Source of the DNA: Sphingobium sp. TKS
GTDB taxonomy: Bacteria > Pseudomonadota > Alphaproteobacteria > Sphingomonadales > Sphingomonadaceae
Length of the DNA stretch: 64,000 nucleotides
Assembly: GCF_001563265.1 (NCBI RefSeq)
Contig: NZ_CP005083.1
Span: 1,119,001 to 1,183,000 of the forward strand
Reading direction: 5' to 3'
The stretch's first letter is position 1, and every line of letters starts with the position of its first letter. The translations under genes were made by a program, and so were the position numbers. Below, in pieces: positions 53,499 to 61,676 of the stretch. The notes beneath the pieces are model-generated. The model ran no database searches. It was not told the DNA's origin and worked only from the letters and a program-made list of their open reading frames with translations.

Positions 53499-54406
53499 TG
53501 GCATTGCCCCCTTCGGCCCCTTCCGTCTCGTCCGGTTCCGCTTCGTCCGCTTCCTCATCGTCCGGGGCGGCGCGCATCTTTTCCGGCCTGCTGGAAGCGC
53601 GCACCGGGCAGATATTGTCCGAAAGCCGCGCCTGGCGGATGGAAACGGTGCTGAAGCCGGTGCTGCGCGCCCATGGCCTTGGCGATATGGACGCGCTGGC
53701 GTCCCGGCTGATGGCGCGCAAGGACGCGGCGCTCGAAAATGACGTGGTCAACGCGCTGCTCAACAATGAAAGCAGCTTTTTCCGCGATTTCCAGATTTTC
53801 GACATGATCCATCGCCACATCCTGCCGCACATTCAGGCGCAGCGGTCCGACCGGACGCTGCGCATCTGGAGCGCGGGTTGCTCGACGGGGCAGGAGGTCT
53901 ATTCGCTCGCGATCCAGCTTTGCAACGACATGGCGCGCTGGCGCGGCTGGCGGATCGAGATATTGGCAACCGACATTTCCACCGCCGCCATCACCCAGGC
54001 GAAAGCGGGCACCTTCACCCAGATGGACGTGCAGCGTGGCCTGCCTGTGAGCGACCTTCTCAAATGGTTCGAACCGTCGGGCGATGACTGGTGCGCCAAT
54101 CCGGAGTTGCGCCGGATGATCGATTTCCGCACCGACAATCTGTTCGATGCGCAGGCGCCGAAGGGGGAATATGACCTTCTGCTCTGCCGGAATGTGCTGC
54201 TCTATTTCACGCCCGAACGTCGGCAGAACGTGCTGCGCCTGCTGTCCCGGCACAGCCATGGGCGGTCTGTCCTGCTGCTGGGGGCGGGCGAGACGGTGAT
54301 CGGGCATAGCGACGAGTTCGTTCCCCATGCCGAATTCCGCGGCGGTTATGGCCGCCGCGCCGACGTTACGGCACAGACGGAGGGAGCGATGCGCCGGGCG
54401 CTTTGA
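53498..54406 (+). CDS. cheR: Chemotaxis protein methyltransferase CheR
   Basis: A 302-residue SAM-dependent methyltransferase that methylates receptor glutamates. After a Ser-rich N-terminal tail come the CheR helical domain (FSGLLEARTGQILSESRAWR, VNALLNNESSFFRDFQIFDM) and the catalytic domain (LRIWSAGCSTGQEVYSLAIQ, ATDISTAAITQAKAGTFTQ, YDLLLCRNVLLYFTPERRQN). Start ATG 53498 overlaps the cheB stop (TGATG); the same frame is open far upstream inside cheB but that part is not coding. Last gene of the che cluster. Confidence 0.93.
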   Translation: MALPPSAPSVSSGSASSASSSSGAARIFSGLLEARTGQILSESRAWRMETVLKPVLRAHGLGDMDALASRLMARKDAALENDVVNALLNNESSFFRDFQIFDMIHRHILPHIQAQRSDRTLRIWSAGCSTGQEVYSLAIQLCNDMARWRGWRIEILATDISTAAITQAKAGTFTQMDVQRGLPVSDLLKWFEPSGDDWCANPELRRMIDFRTDNLFDAQAPKGEYDLLLCRNVLLYFTPERRQNVLRLLSRHSHGRSVLLLGAGETVIGHSDEFVPHAEFRGGYGRRADVTAQTEGAMRRAL

Positions 54407-54523
54407 TCCTGCCGACCGCAAAATGCTGCGAGTCCGCTTGATTGGCCTGCCGCTGTCGGTCATGGTCTGCCTTGCGCCCGATGGCGGCGCTGACAGATAA
54501 GTGCGAGTGACTGGCCCTTCGCG

Positions 54524-55225
54524 ATGACCGACTTTCCGATGATCGATACGCCGTCGCCCAATTTCGACGAGCGCAGCCTGCCGGTTTCCATGCTGGTGCT
54601 GCACTATACCGGAATGGTCGACGCGGCGACCGCGATCCACTGGCTGGTCAGCCCGGAATCCAAGGTGTCCGCCCATTATGTCGTGACCGAGGATGGGCAG
54701 GTCATCCGCATGGTGGATGAGGACAAGCGCGCCTGGCATGCAGGCCGGGCGCATTGGCGGGGCATTGACGACATCAATTCCGCCAGCATCGGGATCGAGA
54801 TCGTCAATCCGGGCCATGAATGGGGCTATCGGCCGTTTCCGGATACGCAGATGGGGTCGTTGATCCCGCTGATCCACCAGATCGTCCAGCGCCACAAGAT
54901 CACGCGCGGCAATATCGTCGGCCATAGCGACGTCGCCCCGGCGCGCAAGCAGGATCCCGGCGAGCTTTTTCCCTGGGGGCAGTTGGCGCGGCTGCGGCTG
55001 GCCCTGCCGCGCCCGACCAAGAATCTGATGGACCCCCATTGGAGCGACGGCGGCTTCATGCTGGCGCTGGAACGCTTCGGCTATGACATAGCCGAGCCGC
55101 AGGCGGCGGTGGTCGCGTTCCAGCGGCGCTTCCGGCCCGAACTGATCGACGGGATCATCGACGGCGAGTGCCGCGCGATCCTGCTGGCGCTGCTCCTCCC
55201 CAAACCGCGAGGGGATGATGATTAA
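54524..55225 (+). CDS. N-acetylmuramoyl-L-alanine amidase (AmiD/AmpD-type)
   Basis: A 233-residue amidase_2-domain enzyme cutting the bond between MurNAc and the stem peptide. Zinc ligands: His in MLVLHYTGMVDAATA, His and Asp in NIVGHSDVAPARKQDPGELF. The C-terminal ~60 residues (LALERFGYDIAEPQAAVVAF, DGIIDGECRAILLALLLP) form a peptidoglycan-binding helical domain. No signal peptide is visible, so a cytosolic AmpD role in wall recycling is more likely than an outer-membrane AmiD role. It is immediately upstream of rnpB. Confidence 0.87.
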   Translation: MTDFPMIDTPSPNFDERSLPVSMLVLHYTGMVDAATAIHWLVSPESKVSAHYVVTEDGQVIRMVDEDKRAWHAGRAHWRGIDDINSASIGIEIVNPGHEWGYRPFPDTQMGSLIPLIHQIVQRHKITRGNIVGHSDVAPARKQDPGELFPWGQLARLRLALPRPTKNLMDPHWSDGGFMLALERFGYDIAEPQAAVVAFQRRFRPELIDGIIDGECRAILLALLLPKPRGDDD

Positions 55226-55265
55226 GTGGGGATGACGGGGGGGGCGGACCTGTGTATAGGCGCCT

Positions 55266-55667
55266 CTGCCAGAGGGCCGGGCGGCCGCGGCGTGGAGGGG
55301 TACTTCCACGGCGAGGAAAGTCCGGGCTCCACGAAATGACGGTGCCGGCTAACGGCCGGCTGGAGTGATCCAAGGGACAGTGCAACAGAAAGCAGGTCGC
55401 CCAGTCTTTACGACTAAGCCTTCGGGCGGGCGAAATTGAAAGGGTGCGGTAAGAGCGCACCGCGTCTCCGGCAACGGAAGGCGGCACGGTAAACCCCACC
55501 GGGAGCAAGACCGAATAGGGGCGGCGCGCAGCTTGACTGCTAGGCTAAGTTTCGGCTGAGACCGCCCGGGTTGGTTGCTTGAGGGACGGAGCAATCTGTC
55601 CCCTAGAGGAATGGTCGCCACTCTCCTTACGGGGAGGACAGAACCCGGCTTACAGGCCCTCTGGCAT
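55266..55667 (+). ncRNA. rnpB: RNase P RNA (class A)
   Basis: The catalytic RNA of RNase P. The P1 helix is formed by CCAGAGGGCC (55269-55278) and GGCCCTCTGG (55655-55664). The universally conserved CR-I segment GAGGAAAGTCCGGGCTCC follows at about 55313-55330, CR-II/III shows in ACAGTGCAACAGAAAG near 55377, and the 3' CR-V region ...AACCCGGCTTACA is just before the P1 3' strand. Size (about 400 nt) is right for class A. Confidence 0.95.
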
Positions 55668-55733
55668 TGGGACCGCATGATTTTAACCCCGCCGGGGGTG
55701 GCTTTCCGTCGGCGCCTTACCTAGTTTGAGTCG

Positions 55734-56282
55734 ATGGCAAGAAGCAGCCGATCCAATGACTGGGGCTTTCCCCGCTGGCGCAGTTATGGCGCATCGCGAG
55801 AGGCGCAACAGGTGCGCCTGTGCGATCGGCATGGCTGCGACCGGCCGGGCGACTGCCCCGCGCCCAAATCGCCCAACAGCCGCGAGCGCTGGTATTTCTG
55901 TTCCGATCATGCGGCCGAATATAACCGCAACTGGGACTATTTTGAGGGTCTCGACCAGGAAGAACGGGAACAGCGCGAGCGCGCCGAGCGGCGCGATGCC
56001 GGTGGCTATCAGAACAGCGCCTATCATGGCTGGGGCGGTCCGGGCGATGGCACCCGATCGCGGGACGAGATGCATGCGCTCCAGGCGCTGGAGCTGGAGG
56101 ACGATGCCGATTTCGAGGCGGTGAAGAAAAGCTGGCGCCGTCTCGCCAAGGAATATCATCCCGATGTGAAGCCCGGCGACGCGCAGGCGGCTGTGCGCTT
56201 CCAGACGATCCAGGCCGCCTATGAAGTGCTGCGCGCCGCCGAGGAACGGCGGACATGGAAGCCGCGGGAGCGGGCGGATTGA
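55734..56282 (+). CDS. J-domain protein with N-terminal Cys/His-rich region
   Basis: A 182-residue protein with its J domain at the C-terminus (about 125-180): ALELEDDADFEAVKKSWRRL, AKEYHPDVKPGDAQ with the essential HPD, and FQTIQAAYEVLRAAEER. The N-terminus has clustered Cys/His (VRLCDRHGCDRPGDCPAPKS, RWYFCSDHAAEYN) that could bind zinc. J proteins stimulate Hsp70 (DnaK), but this one lacks the G/F and client-binding domains, so it is a specialised co-chaperone. Its end overlaps or abuts the ferredoxin-like gene. Confidence 0.85.
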   Translation: MARSSRSNDWGFPRWRSYGASREAQQVRLCDRHGCDRPGDCPAPKSPNSRERWYFCSDHAAEYNRNWDYFEGLDQEEREQRERAERRDAGGYQNSAYHGWGGPGDGTRSRDEMHALQALELEDDADFEAVKKSWRRLAKEYHPDVKPGDAQAAVRFQTIQAAYEVLRAAEERRTWKPRERAD

Positions 56283-56587
56283 AGGATCATGTCCGGTCGA
56301 ACTGGGATCATGCGGTGCTTGTCTGCCGCAAATGTTCGAAGAAACTGGACGGCGGCTTTGGCCGCGATGGCGACGAGCGGTTGGCCAAGGCGCTGCGCCG
56401 CCATCTTTCGCTGAAAAAGGGGCGTAAGGCGGCGGCGGGGATCGTGGAGGTCAATTGCCTGGGCGTTTGCCCCAAGGGCGCGGTGACGGTCGTTAACGGC
56501 GCCAGCGCACGCCAATGGCTGTTGGTGCAGCCCGATGCCGACCTTGATGAACTGGCCGCTACGTTGGGTCTTTTGCCCCACGCCTGA
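56255..56587 (+). CDS. Thioredoxin-like (2Fe-2S) ferredoxin domain protein
   Basis: About 110 residues. Cys positions VLVCRKCSKKL and VNCLGVCPKGAVTVV match thioredoxin-fold 2Fe-2S ferredoxins, which bind the cluster through four cysteines. The start is uncertain: ATG 56255 overlaps the J-domain gene by 28 bp; TTG 56279, overlapping the stop as TTGA, and GTG 56291 are also in frame. Close coupling to a J-domain gene suggests a joint role, for instance in iron-sulphur protein assembly (inference only). Confidence 0.75.
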   Translation: MEAAGAGGLKDHVRSNWDHAVLVCRKCSKKLDGGFGRDGDERLAKALRRHLSLKKGRKAAAGIVEVNCLGVCPKGAVTVVNGASARQWLLVQPDADLDELAATLGLLPHA

Positions 56588-56595
56588 ACCAATGG

Positions 56596-57030
56596 TCAGC
56601 CGGCACGGCGAACCGAGATGGGCGAAGCCAGATTTTTGTTGAGCATGGGGATCAGCGTCCGTTCCTCCTGATCGATCCGGCTCATGAGGCTTTTCACGAT
56701 CTCGCGCGTCTCCTGGCAGAAGTCGGCCCATTCGCCGGCGATCCGGTGGTCGCTCCAGCGGGTCATATAGGCGGCAAAGGCCTCGCCCAGCGGTCCCATC
56801 TCGATCTGGAGACGCTGGGCGGTGGTGCGCAGTTGTTCATCGGCCATGCGCTGAACGCCGGGGTAGAATATCCGGTCCTCCAGCGCCAGATGGGCCATCA
56901 GCAGGCGCGCAAACTGCCAGCGCAGCGCGCCGATGGCTTGCGGCACGCGGTCATCCGCCACGGCGCGGGACAATTTGCCCGCCAGCACATGCAGTTCTTC
57001 ATGTTGTCTGCACAGTTCAGTGAGATCCAT
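56596..57030 (-). CDS. Hemerythrin-like (HHE) domain protein
   Basis: A 144-residue four-helix protein. Candidate iron ligands are His in CRQHEELHVL, His and Glu in LLMAHLALEDRIFYPGV, and His and Glu in MTRWSDHRIAGEWADFCQE / IDQEERTLIPMLN. HHE proteins bind a di-iron site and respond to O2, NO or oxidative stress. It converges with the ferredoxin-like gene (9 bp) and is downstream of sodB on the same strand, so a redox-stress grouping is plausible. Confidence 0.78.
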   Translation of the reverse strand: MDLTELCRQHEELHVLAGKLSRAVADDRVPQAIGALRWQFARLLMAHLALEDRIFYPGVQRMADEQLRTTAQRLQIEMGPLGEAFAAYMTRWSDHRIAGEWADFCQETREIVKSLMSRIDQEERTLIPMLNKNLASPISVRRAG

Positions 57031-57106
57031 CGCCGCTTCCTCGCTACCCTGAAGGCATCATGCGCGGCGTGCCTTAACAAAGGGTTGTGCAGACCTTCGG
57101 CAAAGC

Positions 57107-57145
57107 GGAAGGGCCGTCCGCCACCCGTCCCGGGCGGCGGACGGC
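57107..57145. terminator. GC-rich hairpin downstream of sodB
   Basis: GGCCGTCCGCC (57112-57122) and GGCGGACGGCC (57135-57145) form a perfect 11-bp stem with a 12-nt loop, 9 bp beyond the sodB stop. The T-run on the minus strand is weak (CTTCCGCTTT), so termination may be inefficient. Confidence 0.6.
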
Positions 57146-57153
57146 CTGCCCGA

Positions 57154-57765
57154 TCAGGCGGGCTGGTCGGCGCGGCTGACGCCTTCGCCGTCCAGGTTCA
57201 GTGCGACGAAATCCCAGTCGATCGCTTCCTTCAGCAGCTTTTCGGCATAGTTGGGGCGCAGGTTGCGATAGTCGATATAATAGGCATGTTCCCACACATC
57301 GAGGATCAGCAGCGGCGTGTGGCCATGCGCGACCGGCGTGTCGGCGTCATGATAGCTGGTGACTTCCAGCTTGCCGTCCTTCAGGATCAGCGCGGCCCAG
57401 CCGCTGGCGAAATGGCCGACGGCTTCGGCCTTAAGCTTGTCGACCAGAGCGTCGACCGAGCCGAAGCCTTCGTTGATGAGGTCGAGCAGCTTGCCAGAGG
57501 GCGCCTTCTTTTCGGGCGAAAGCGACAGCCAGTAGAATGTGTGGTTCCAGATCTGGCCGACCTGGTTGAACAGGCCGCCCTTGCTGGTCTTGATCAGCTC
57601 GACCAGCGACTTGCCCTGGAGCGAGGCGTCGGCGGCGACCAGTTCATTGGCCTTCACGACATAGGCATTATGGTGCTTGCCATGGTGAAAATCGAAGGTT
57701 TCAACCGAAAGAATATCGCCAAAGGCGTCTTTGGGATAGGGCAGGGGGGGCAGAATAAATGCCAT
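57154..57765 (-). CDS. sodB: Superoxide dismutase (Fe/Mn type, probably Fe)
   Basis: A 203-residue cytosolic enzyme that dismutates superoxide. Metal ligands: His in FDFHHGKHHNAYV, His in NQVGQIWNHTFYWLSL, Asp and His in LLILDVWEHAYYIDYRN. AFILPPLPYPKDAFGD at the start and the sequence QIWNHTFYW are typical of iron enzymes. Start at 57765 is standard; the frame extends upstream without homology. Divergent from the PuuD-like gene, with 245 bp between. Confidence 0.93.
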   Translation of the reverse strand: MAFILPPLPYPKDAFGDILSVETFDFHHGKHHNAYVVKANELVAADASLQGKSLVELIKTSKGGLFNQVGQIWNHTFYWLSLSPEKKAPSGKLLDLINEGFGSVDALVDKLKAEAVGHFASGWAALILKDGKLEVTSYHDADTPVAHGHTPLLILDVWEHAYYIDYRNLRPNYAEKLLKEAIDWDFVALNLDGEGVSRADQPA

Positions 57766-58010
57766 GTCGGAACTCCTCGGTTCGTGATGGGATGGCCGCA
57801 TAACGTTGATGCGGCCGGAAGGCTCCACGCCCCTAGCAGTCTTATTGCGCTGCGGAAAATACGATATTTTCTTTCAAGAGCGCGGAAATATCCATGTGAC
57901 AGGACCGTAATGATGACATAGACTTAACGGTTAGGATCGGATGGCCGAATGGCGACCGGTTCGGAGGCCGCCCCGAAGAATGCGGCGGTCATAAATGGGG
58001 GAAGGGTCCA

Positions 58011-58568
58011 ATGGCAAAATTCTTCGGCAATCTGCATCTTGTGCTGATCGCGGGGCTGCTGCTCGCGATCGTGGTGATGTTCGGCGCGCATGCCGGGCTG
58101 GTCGACGCCAACAGCATCTTTCGCTGGCTGCACCTGTTCTTCGGCATCACCTGGATCGGGCTGCTTTATTATTTCAACTTCGTCCAGATCCCGACCATGC
58201 CGGAAATCCCGGCGGAACTGAAGCCGGGCGTGTCCAAGCATATCGCGCCGGCGGCATTGTTCTTCTTTCGCTGGGCGGCGGCCTTTACGGTTCTGACGGG
58301 CCTCATCGTCGCCTGGCTGGCCGGTTACATCCACCAGGCGCTGCTGGTTCAGGCGCCCTATACGCTGATCGGCATCGGCATGTGGCTGGCGCTGATCATG
58401 GCGTTCAACGTCTGGTTCGTGATCTGGCCGAACCAGAAGAAGGCGCTCGGCATCGTTCCGGCAGAGGATGATGTGAAGGCGAAGGCGGCGACCACGGCGA
58501 TGATCGCCAGCCGCACCAATACGATCCTGTCGCTGGCGATGCTTTATTGCATGGTCAATTTCAGTTGA
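58011..58568 (+). CDS. PuuD-like (urate hydroxylase N-terminal) membrane protein
   Basis: A 185-residue membrane protein with four to five helices (LVLIAGLLLAIVVMFGAHAG, FRWLHLFFGITWIGLLYYFN, FRWAAAFTVLTGLIVAWLAG, IGIGMWLALIMAFNVWFVIW). It matches the membrane domain of PuuD. Full-length PuuD adds a C-terminal cytochrome c domain; no CxxCH is present here, so urate oxidation is not supported. His in RWLHLFF and WPNQKK regions may bind haem. Start ATG 58011 with GGGGAAGG upstream. Function is best left open. Confidence 0.7.
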   Translation: MAKFFGNLHLVLIAGLLLAIVVMFGAHAGLVDANSIFRWLHLFFGITWIGLLYYFNFVQIPTMPEIPAELKPGVSKHIAPAALFFFRWAAAFTVLTGLIVAWLAGYIHQALLVQAPYTLIGIGMWLALIMAFNVWFVIWPNQKKALGIVPAEDDVKAKAATTAMIASRTNTILSLAMLYCMVNFS

Positions 58569-58602
58569 ATTGGCAGGGGCGGGCGTCCCGTGACGCCTGC
58601 CC

Positions 58603-59253
58603 CTATCCCTGTGGCGGGGTGGTTTCGCCAATCTCTTCGCTGTCCAGCTTTTCGCCCAGGTCAAGGCCGTGGCGCATCAGCATGGGAATGTTGGCGGCGG
58701 CGAAGACGACCGACACGATGGTCACGCCCCACACTTTGACGGCGAGCCAGCTATCGAAGCTCATGGAGCGACGCATGATTTCATTGGCGAGCGCCATGGC
58801 GACGAAGAAAAAGGCCCAGTTGCGCGACAGCTTGCGCCAGCCGGCTTCGGTCAGGCCGTCATAGGCGGCCTGTAGCAGATATTTGAGCAGCGGCTTGCCG
58901 CGCATCAGCCCCGCGAACAGCATCAGCGCGAAGAAGGCGTAGATGATGGTCGGCTTCAACTGGATGAAGCTCTGGTCGCGGAAATAGATGGTGAGGCCGC
59001 CGAAAAAGAGGATCAGCATTGCCGACAGCCAGAGCATTGGGGAAACGCGGCCGAGCTTCACCTTGGAGATGAGGACGGCGATGACGATGGCGGCCATGAA
59101 GGCGGCGGTGCCGAAGGTCATGGCGGTGATCGGATTGCCCGGCCCCCAGACCCAGCCCGCGCCCTTGTAGGTGAGGAAGAAGACCAGCAGTGGACCGAAG
59201 TCCAGCGCGAGGCTGAGATTGCCGCCATGGGTGGGTTTTTTCGGGTCAGCCAT
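58603..59253 (-). CDS. yciB: Septation protein A / YciB (IspZ) family membrane protein
   Basis: A 216-residue inner-membrane protein with about six helices. ALDFGPLLVFFLTYKGAGWV at the start, SPMLWLSAMLILFFGGLTIY, RDQSFIQLKPTIIYAFFALM and LSRNWAFFFVAMALANEIMR are signatures of YciB, which contributes to envelope and division integrity. The C-terminal tail (GEKLDSEEIGETTPPQG) is acidic. It follows ftsY after a palindromic repeat. Confidence 0.9.
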   Translation of the reverse strand: MADPKKPTHGGNLSLALDFGPLLVFFLTYKGAGWVWGPGNPITAMTFGTAAFMAAIVIAVLISKVKLGRVSPMLWLSAMLILFFGGLTIYFRDQSFIQLKPTIIYAFFALMLFAGLMRGKPLLKYLLQAAYDGLTEAGWRKLSRNWAFFFVAMALANEIMRRSMSFDSWLAVKVWGVTIVSVVFAAANIPMLMRHGLDLGEKLDSEEIGETTPPQG

Positions 59254-59269
59254 GACTAGACGCTCCGTT

Positions 59270-59331
59270 GCTCCTGCGAAGGCAGGAGCCCAGGCCCGCC
59301 GTCTGAACTGGGCTCCTGCCTTCGCAGGAGC
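59270..59331. repeat. Paired palindromic intergenic repeat, perfect 24-bp arms
   Basis: A 24-bp unit beginning GCTCCTGCGAAGGCAGGAGC (59270-59293) returns as an exact reverse complement at 59308-59331 with a 14-bp spacer. Located between ftsY and yciB, in the same transcription unit. Confidence 0.9.
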
Positions 59332-59357
59332 ACGTTGTTACGCCACGGGAAGGCCAT

Positions 59358-60290
59358 TCACCGCGCATAGGCCGTCCCCGCAATCGCCCGCGCCATGTCG
59401 CCGGGATCGAAGGGGCGCAGATCCTCGATCTTCTCGCCCACGCCGATGGCATGGATGGGCAGGCGATATTTCTCCGCCGCCGCGACCAGCACGCCGCCGC
59501 GCGCCGTGCCGTCCAGCTTGGTCATGACCAGCCCCGTCACCTGCGCGACTTCCTTGAAAACCTCGATCTGGCTCAACGCATTCTGCCCCGTGGTGGCATC
59601 CAGCACCAGCACAACGTCATGCGGCGCTGCCGGGTTCAACCGGCCGAGCACGCGGCGAATCTTGGCCAACTCGTCCATCAGCTCGGTCTTGTTCTGAAGT
59701 CGGCCCGCCGTGTCCACGATCAGCACGTCGATGCCGGTGGCAGTCGCCTGCTTGACCGCATCGAAGACGATGCCCGCCGCGTCGCCGCCTTCCTTGCCCG
59801 CGACGATGGGGATGCCGAGGCGCTCCGCCCAGACCTTGAGCTGGCCGATCGCGGCGGCGCGGAACGTGTCGCCGGCCGCCAGCATCACGCCATAATCCTG
59901 TTCAAGGAAGAGGTTGGCGAGCTTGGCGATAGTGGTGGTCTTGCCCGATCCGTTGACGCCGATGACGAGGATGACCTGCGGGCGGGGAAAGGCTTCGATC
60001 TCCAGCGGGCGGGCCACGGGGGCGAGGGTCTTCTCGATCTCCTCCGCAATGATCTCGCGCAGATAGTCTTCGGTCAGTTCGCGGTTATAGCGGCCTTCGG
60101 AGAGCCGGTCGCGCACGCGGGCGGCCATGGCCGGGCCAAGGTCGCTGACGATCAGCGCTTCCTCGATCTCGTCCAGGGTCTGCTCATCGAGCGCGGCCCT
60201 GGTGAACAGGCCGGTGAGATTTTCTCCGAGCTTGTCGGAAGTGCGCTTGAGGCCGCCGAAGAGGCGATCGCGCCAGGATGTTTCAGCCAT
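59358..60290 (-). CDS. ftsY: Signal recognition particle receptor FtsY
   Basis: A 310-residue SRP-GTPase that receives ribosome-nascent-chain-SRP complexes at the membrane. Short N-terminal region (WRDRLFGGLKRTSDKLGENL), N domain, then the G domain: P-loop VIGVNGSGKTTTIAKLANLF, DTFRAAAIGQLKVWAERLGI, LIVDTAGRLQNKTELMDEL, VMTKLDGTARGGVLVAA. It lacks the long acidic A domain of E. coli FtsY, as is usual in alphaproteobacteria. Confidence 0.95.
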   Translation of the reverse strand: MAETSWRDRLFGGLKRTSDKLGENLTGLFTRAALDEQTLDEIEEALIVSDLGPAMAARVRDRLSEGRYNRELTEDYLREIIAEEIEKTLAPVARPLEIEAFPRPQVILVIGVNGSGKTTTIAKLANLFLEQDYGVMLAAGDTFRAAAIGQLKVWAERLGIPIVAGKEGGDAAGIVFDAVKQATATGIDVLIVDTAGRLQNKTELMDELAKIRRVLGRLNPAAPHDVVLVLDATTGQNALSQIEVFKEVAQVTGLVMTKLDGTARGGVLVAAAEKYRLPIHAIGVGEKIEDLRPFDPGDMARAIAGTAYAR

Positions 60291-60299
60291 TATGCAATA

Positions 60300-60368
60300 C
60301 CGTCATTCCCGCGAGGGCAGGAATCCATCTCCCGCCATATCCGTAAAGGGCTTGCGCCGGAGATGACG
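60300..60368. repeat. Palindromic intergenic repeat
   Basis: CCGTCATTCCCGCGAGGGCAG at the left and GCGCCGGAGATGACG at the right form an inverted pair. The CGTCATTCCCGC core is the family seen at 11136 and 28262. It lies between ftsY and mtaB. Confidence 0.7.
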
Positions 60369-60386
60369 AAGAAATGGAAATCCCAA

Positions 60387-61676
60387 TCACGCCGCCTCTT
60401 GCGCGATCAGCGCGCCATTCTCAAGGCCTGTGATGGTCGCGCGGACGATGGAGGAGGGAGGCTGGGGCACGGCGAACCGCACCGGGGCGAAATTTTCCGC
60501 ATGGCCCGAAAGCCCGTTGCGCTCCACCAGCACCGATTGTTCGGAGCCGAGGAGGCTTTTGAGCCAGTCTTCCCGCTGCGCCTCGCAGGCCGAGCGGAGG
60601 CAGGCGGCGCGCTCCTTGACGCGCAAGCGATCGACCTGCGGCATGCGGGCGGCAGGGGTTCCGGTGCGCGGCGAATAGGGGAAGATATGGCCGTGGACGA
60701 TGGCGCATTCCTCGACCAGCTTCAGGCTGTTTGCGAACATCGCTTCATCCTCCGTCGGGAAGCCCGCGATGATGTCGGCGCCGATGCTGATGTCGGCGCG
60801 GGCGGCCTTGAGGCGTTCCACGATGCGGATCGCATCGGCGCGGCTGTGGCGGCGCTTCATGCGCTTGAGGATCATGTCGTCGCCCGCCTGGAGCGAGAGA
60901 TGGAGGTGCGGCATCATGCGCGGCTCATGGGCGAGCAGGTCGAAGAGGCGCTCGTCAATCTCCACGCTGTCGAGCGAGGAAAGGCGCAGGCGAGGGAGGT
61001 CGGGCACGCCCTTCAATATGCGTTCGATCAGCAGGCCGAGCGAAGGCGCGCCGGGCAGGTCGGGGCCGTAGCTGGTGACATCCACGCCGGTCAGGACGAT
61101 TTCCTTATAGCCCGCATCGACCAGAAAGCGGGCCTTTTCGATGACCGCGCCCGCGGGGACCGAGCGGCTGTTTCCGCGGCCATAGGGAATGATGCAGAAG
61201 GTGCAGCGGTGGTCGCAGCCATTCTGCACCTCCAGAAAGGCGCGGGCATGTTCGGCAAAGGCGCTCGCCATATGCGGCGCGGTTTCGCGCACGGCCATGA
61301 TGTCGGAGACCTGGACTTTTTCCGCCGCCCCAAGATCATTCGTCATCCCAGCATAGTGGCTGGCCTCCATCTTCTCGCGATTGCCGATCACGGCATCGAC
61401 TTCGGCCATGGCGGCGAAAGTCTCAGGCTCGGTCTGCGCCGCGCAGCCCGTCACCATGATCCGCGCATCGGGCCGATCCCGGCGGGCGCGGCGGATGGCC
61501 TGCCGGGTCTGGCGCACCGCCTCGGCCGTCACGGCGCAGCTATTGACGACGATCAGATCTTGCCTGTCGCCCGCCATTTCGCGGCCAGCAATCTCCCGAA
61601 TCGCCTCGCTCTCCGCGATGTTGAGGCGGCAGCCTAAGGTGATGATCTGCGGCGCGTTTTTGGTGGGGGTAGGCAT
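60387..61676 (-). CDS. mtaB: tRNA t6A37 methylthiotransferase MtaB
   Basis: A 429-residue radical-SAM enzyme that converts t6A37 to ms2t6A37 in ANN-decoding tRNAs. N-terminal UPF0004 domain with cluster cysteines in ITLGCRLNIAESEAI, VVNSCAVTAEAV and MVTGCAAQTEPE; radical-SAM CxxxCxxC in NGCDHRCTFCIIPYGRG; C-terminal TRAM-like region. MiaB and RimO are relatives; the short N-terminus and the GCRLN motif point to MtaB. The start codon follows the dapF stop directly, so the two are co-transcribed. Confidence 0.9.
   Translation of the reverse strand: MPTPTKNAPQIITLGCRLNIAESEAIREIAGREMAGDRQDLIVVNSCAVTAEAVRQTRQAIRRARRDRPDARIMVTGCAAQTEPETFAAMAEVDAVIGNREKMEASHYAGMTNDLGAAEKVQVSDIMAVRETAPHMASAFAEHARAFLEVQNGCDHRCTFCIIPYGRGNSRSVPAGAVIEKARFLVDAGYKEIVLTGVDVTSYGPDLPGAPSLGLLIERILKGVPDLPRLRLSSLDSVEIDERLFDLLAHEPRMMPHLHLSLQAGDDMILKRMKRRHSRADAIRIVERLKAARADISIGADIIAGFPTEDEAMFANSLKLVEECAIVHGHIFPYSPRTGTPAARMPQVDRLRVKERAACLRSACEAQREDWLKSLLGSEQSVLVERNGLSGHAENFAPVRFAVPQPPSSIVRATITGLENGALIAQEAA

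Noticed and set aside
53555..55309. A 584-codon minus-strand frame opposite cheR and the amidase
   Set aside because: Shadow frame; the plus-strand genes carry complete catalytic motifs.
55349..55678. Minus-strand frames inside the RNase P RNA region
   Set aside because: They overlap the conserved rnpB core; the RNA explains the sequence.
28262..60368. Repeats considered as a CRISPR array
   Set aside because: Copies are kilobases apart, palindromic and paired; there are no regular spacers and no cas genes.
59451..61637. A 728-codon plus-strand frame across ftsY and mtaB
   Set aside because: It spans two well-supported minus-strand genes and an intergenic repeat, and shows no motif.
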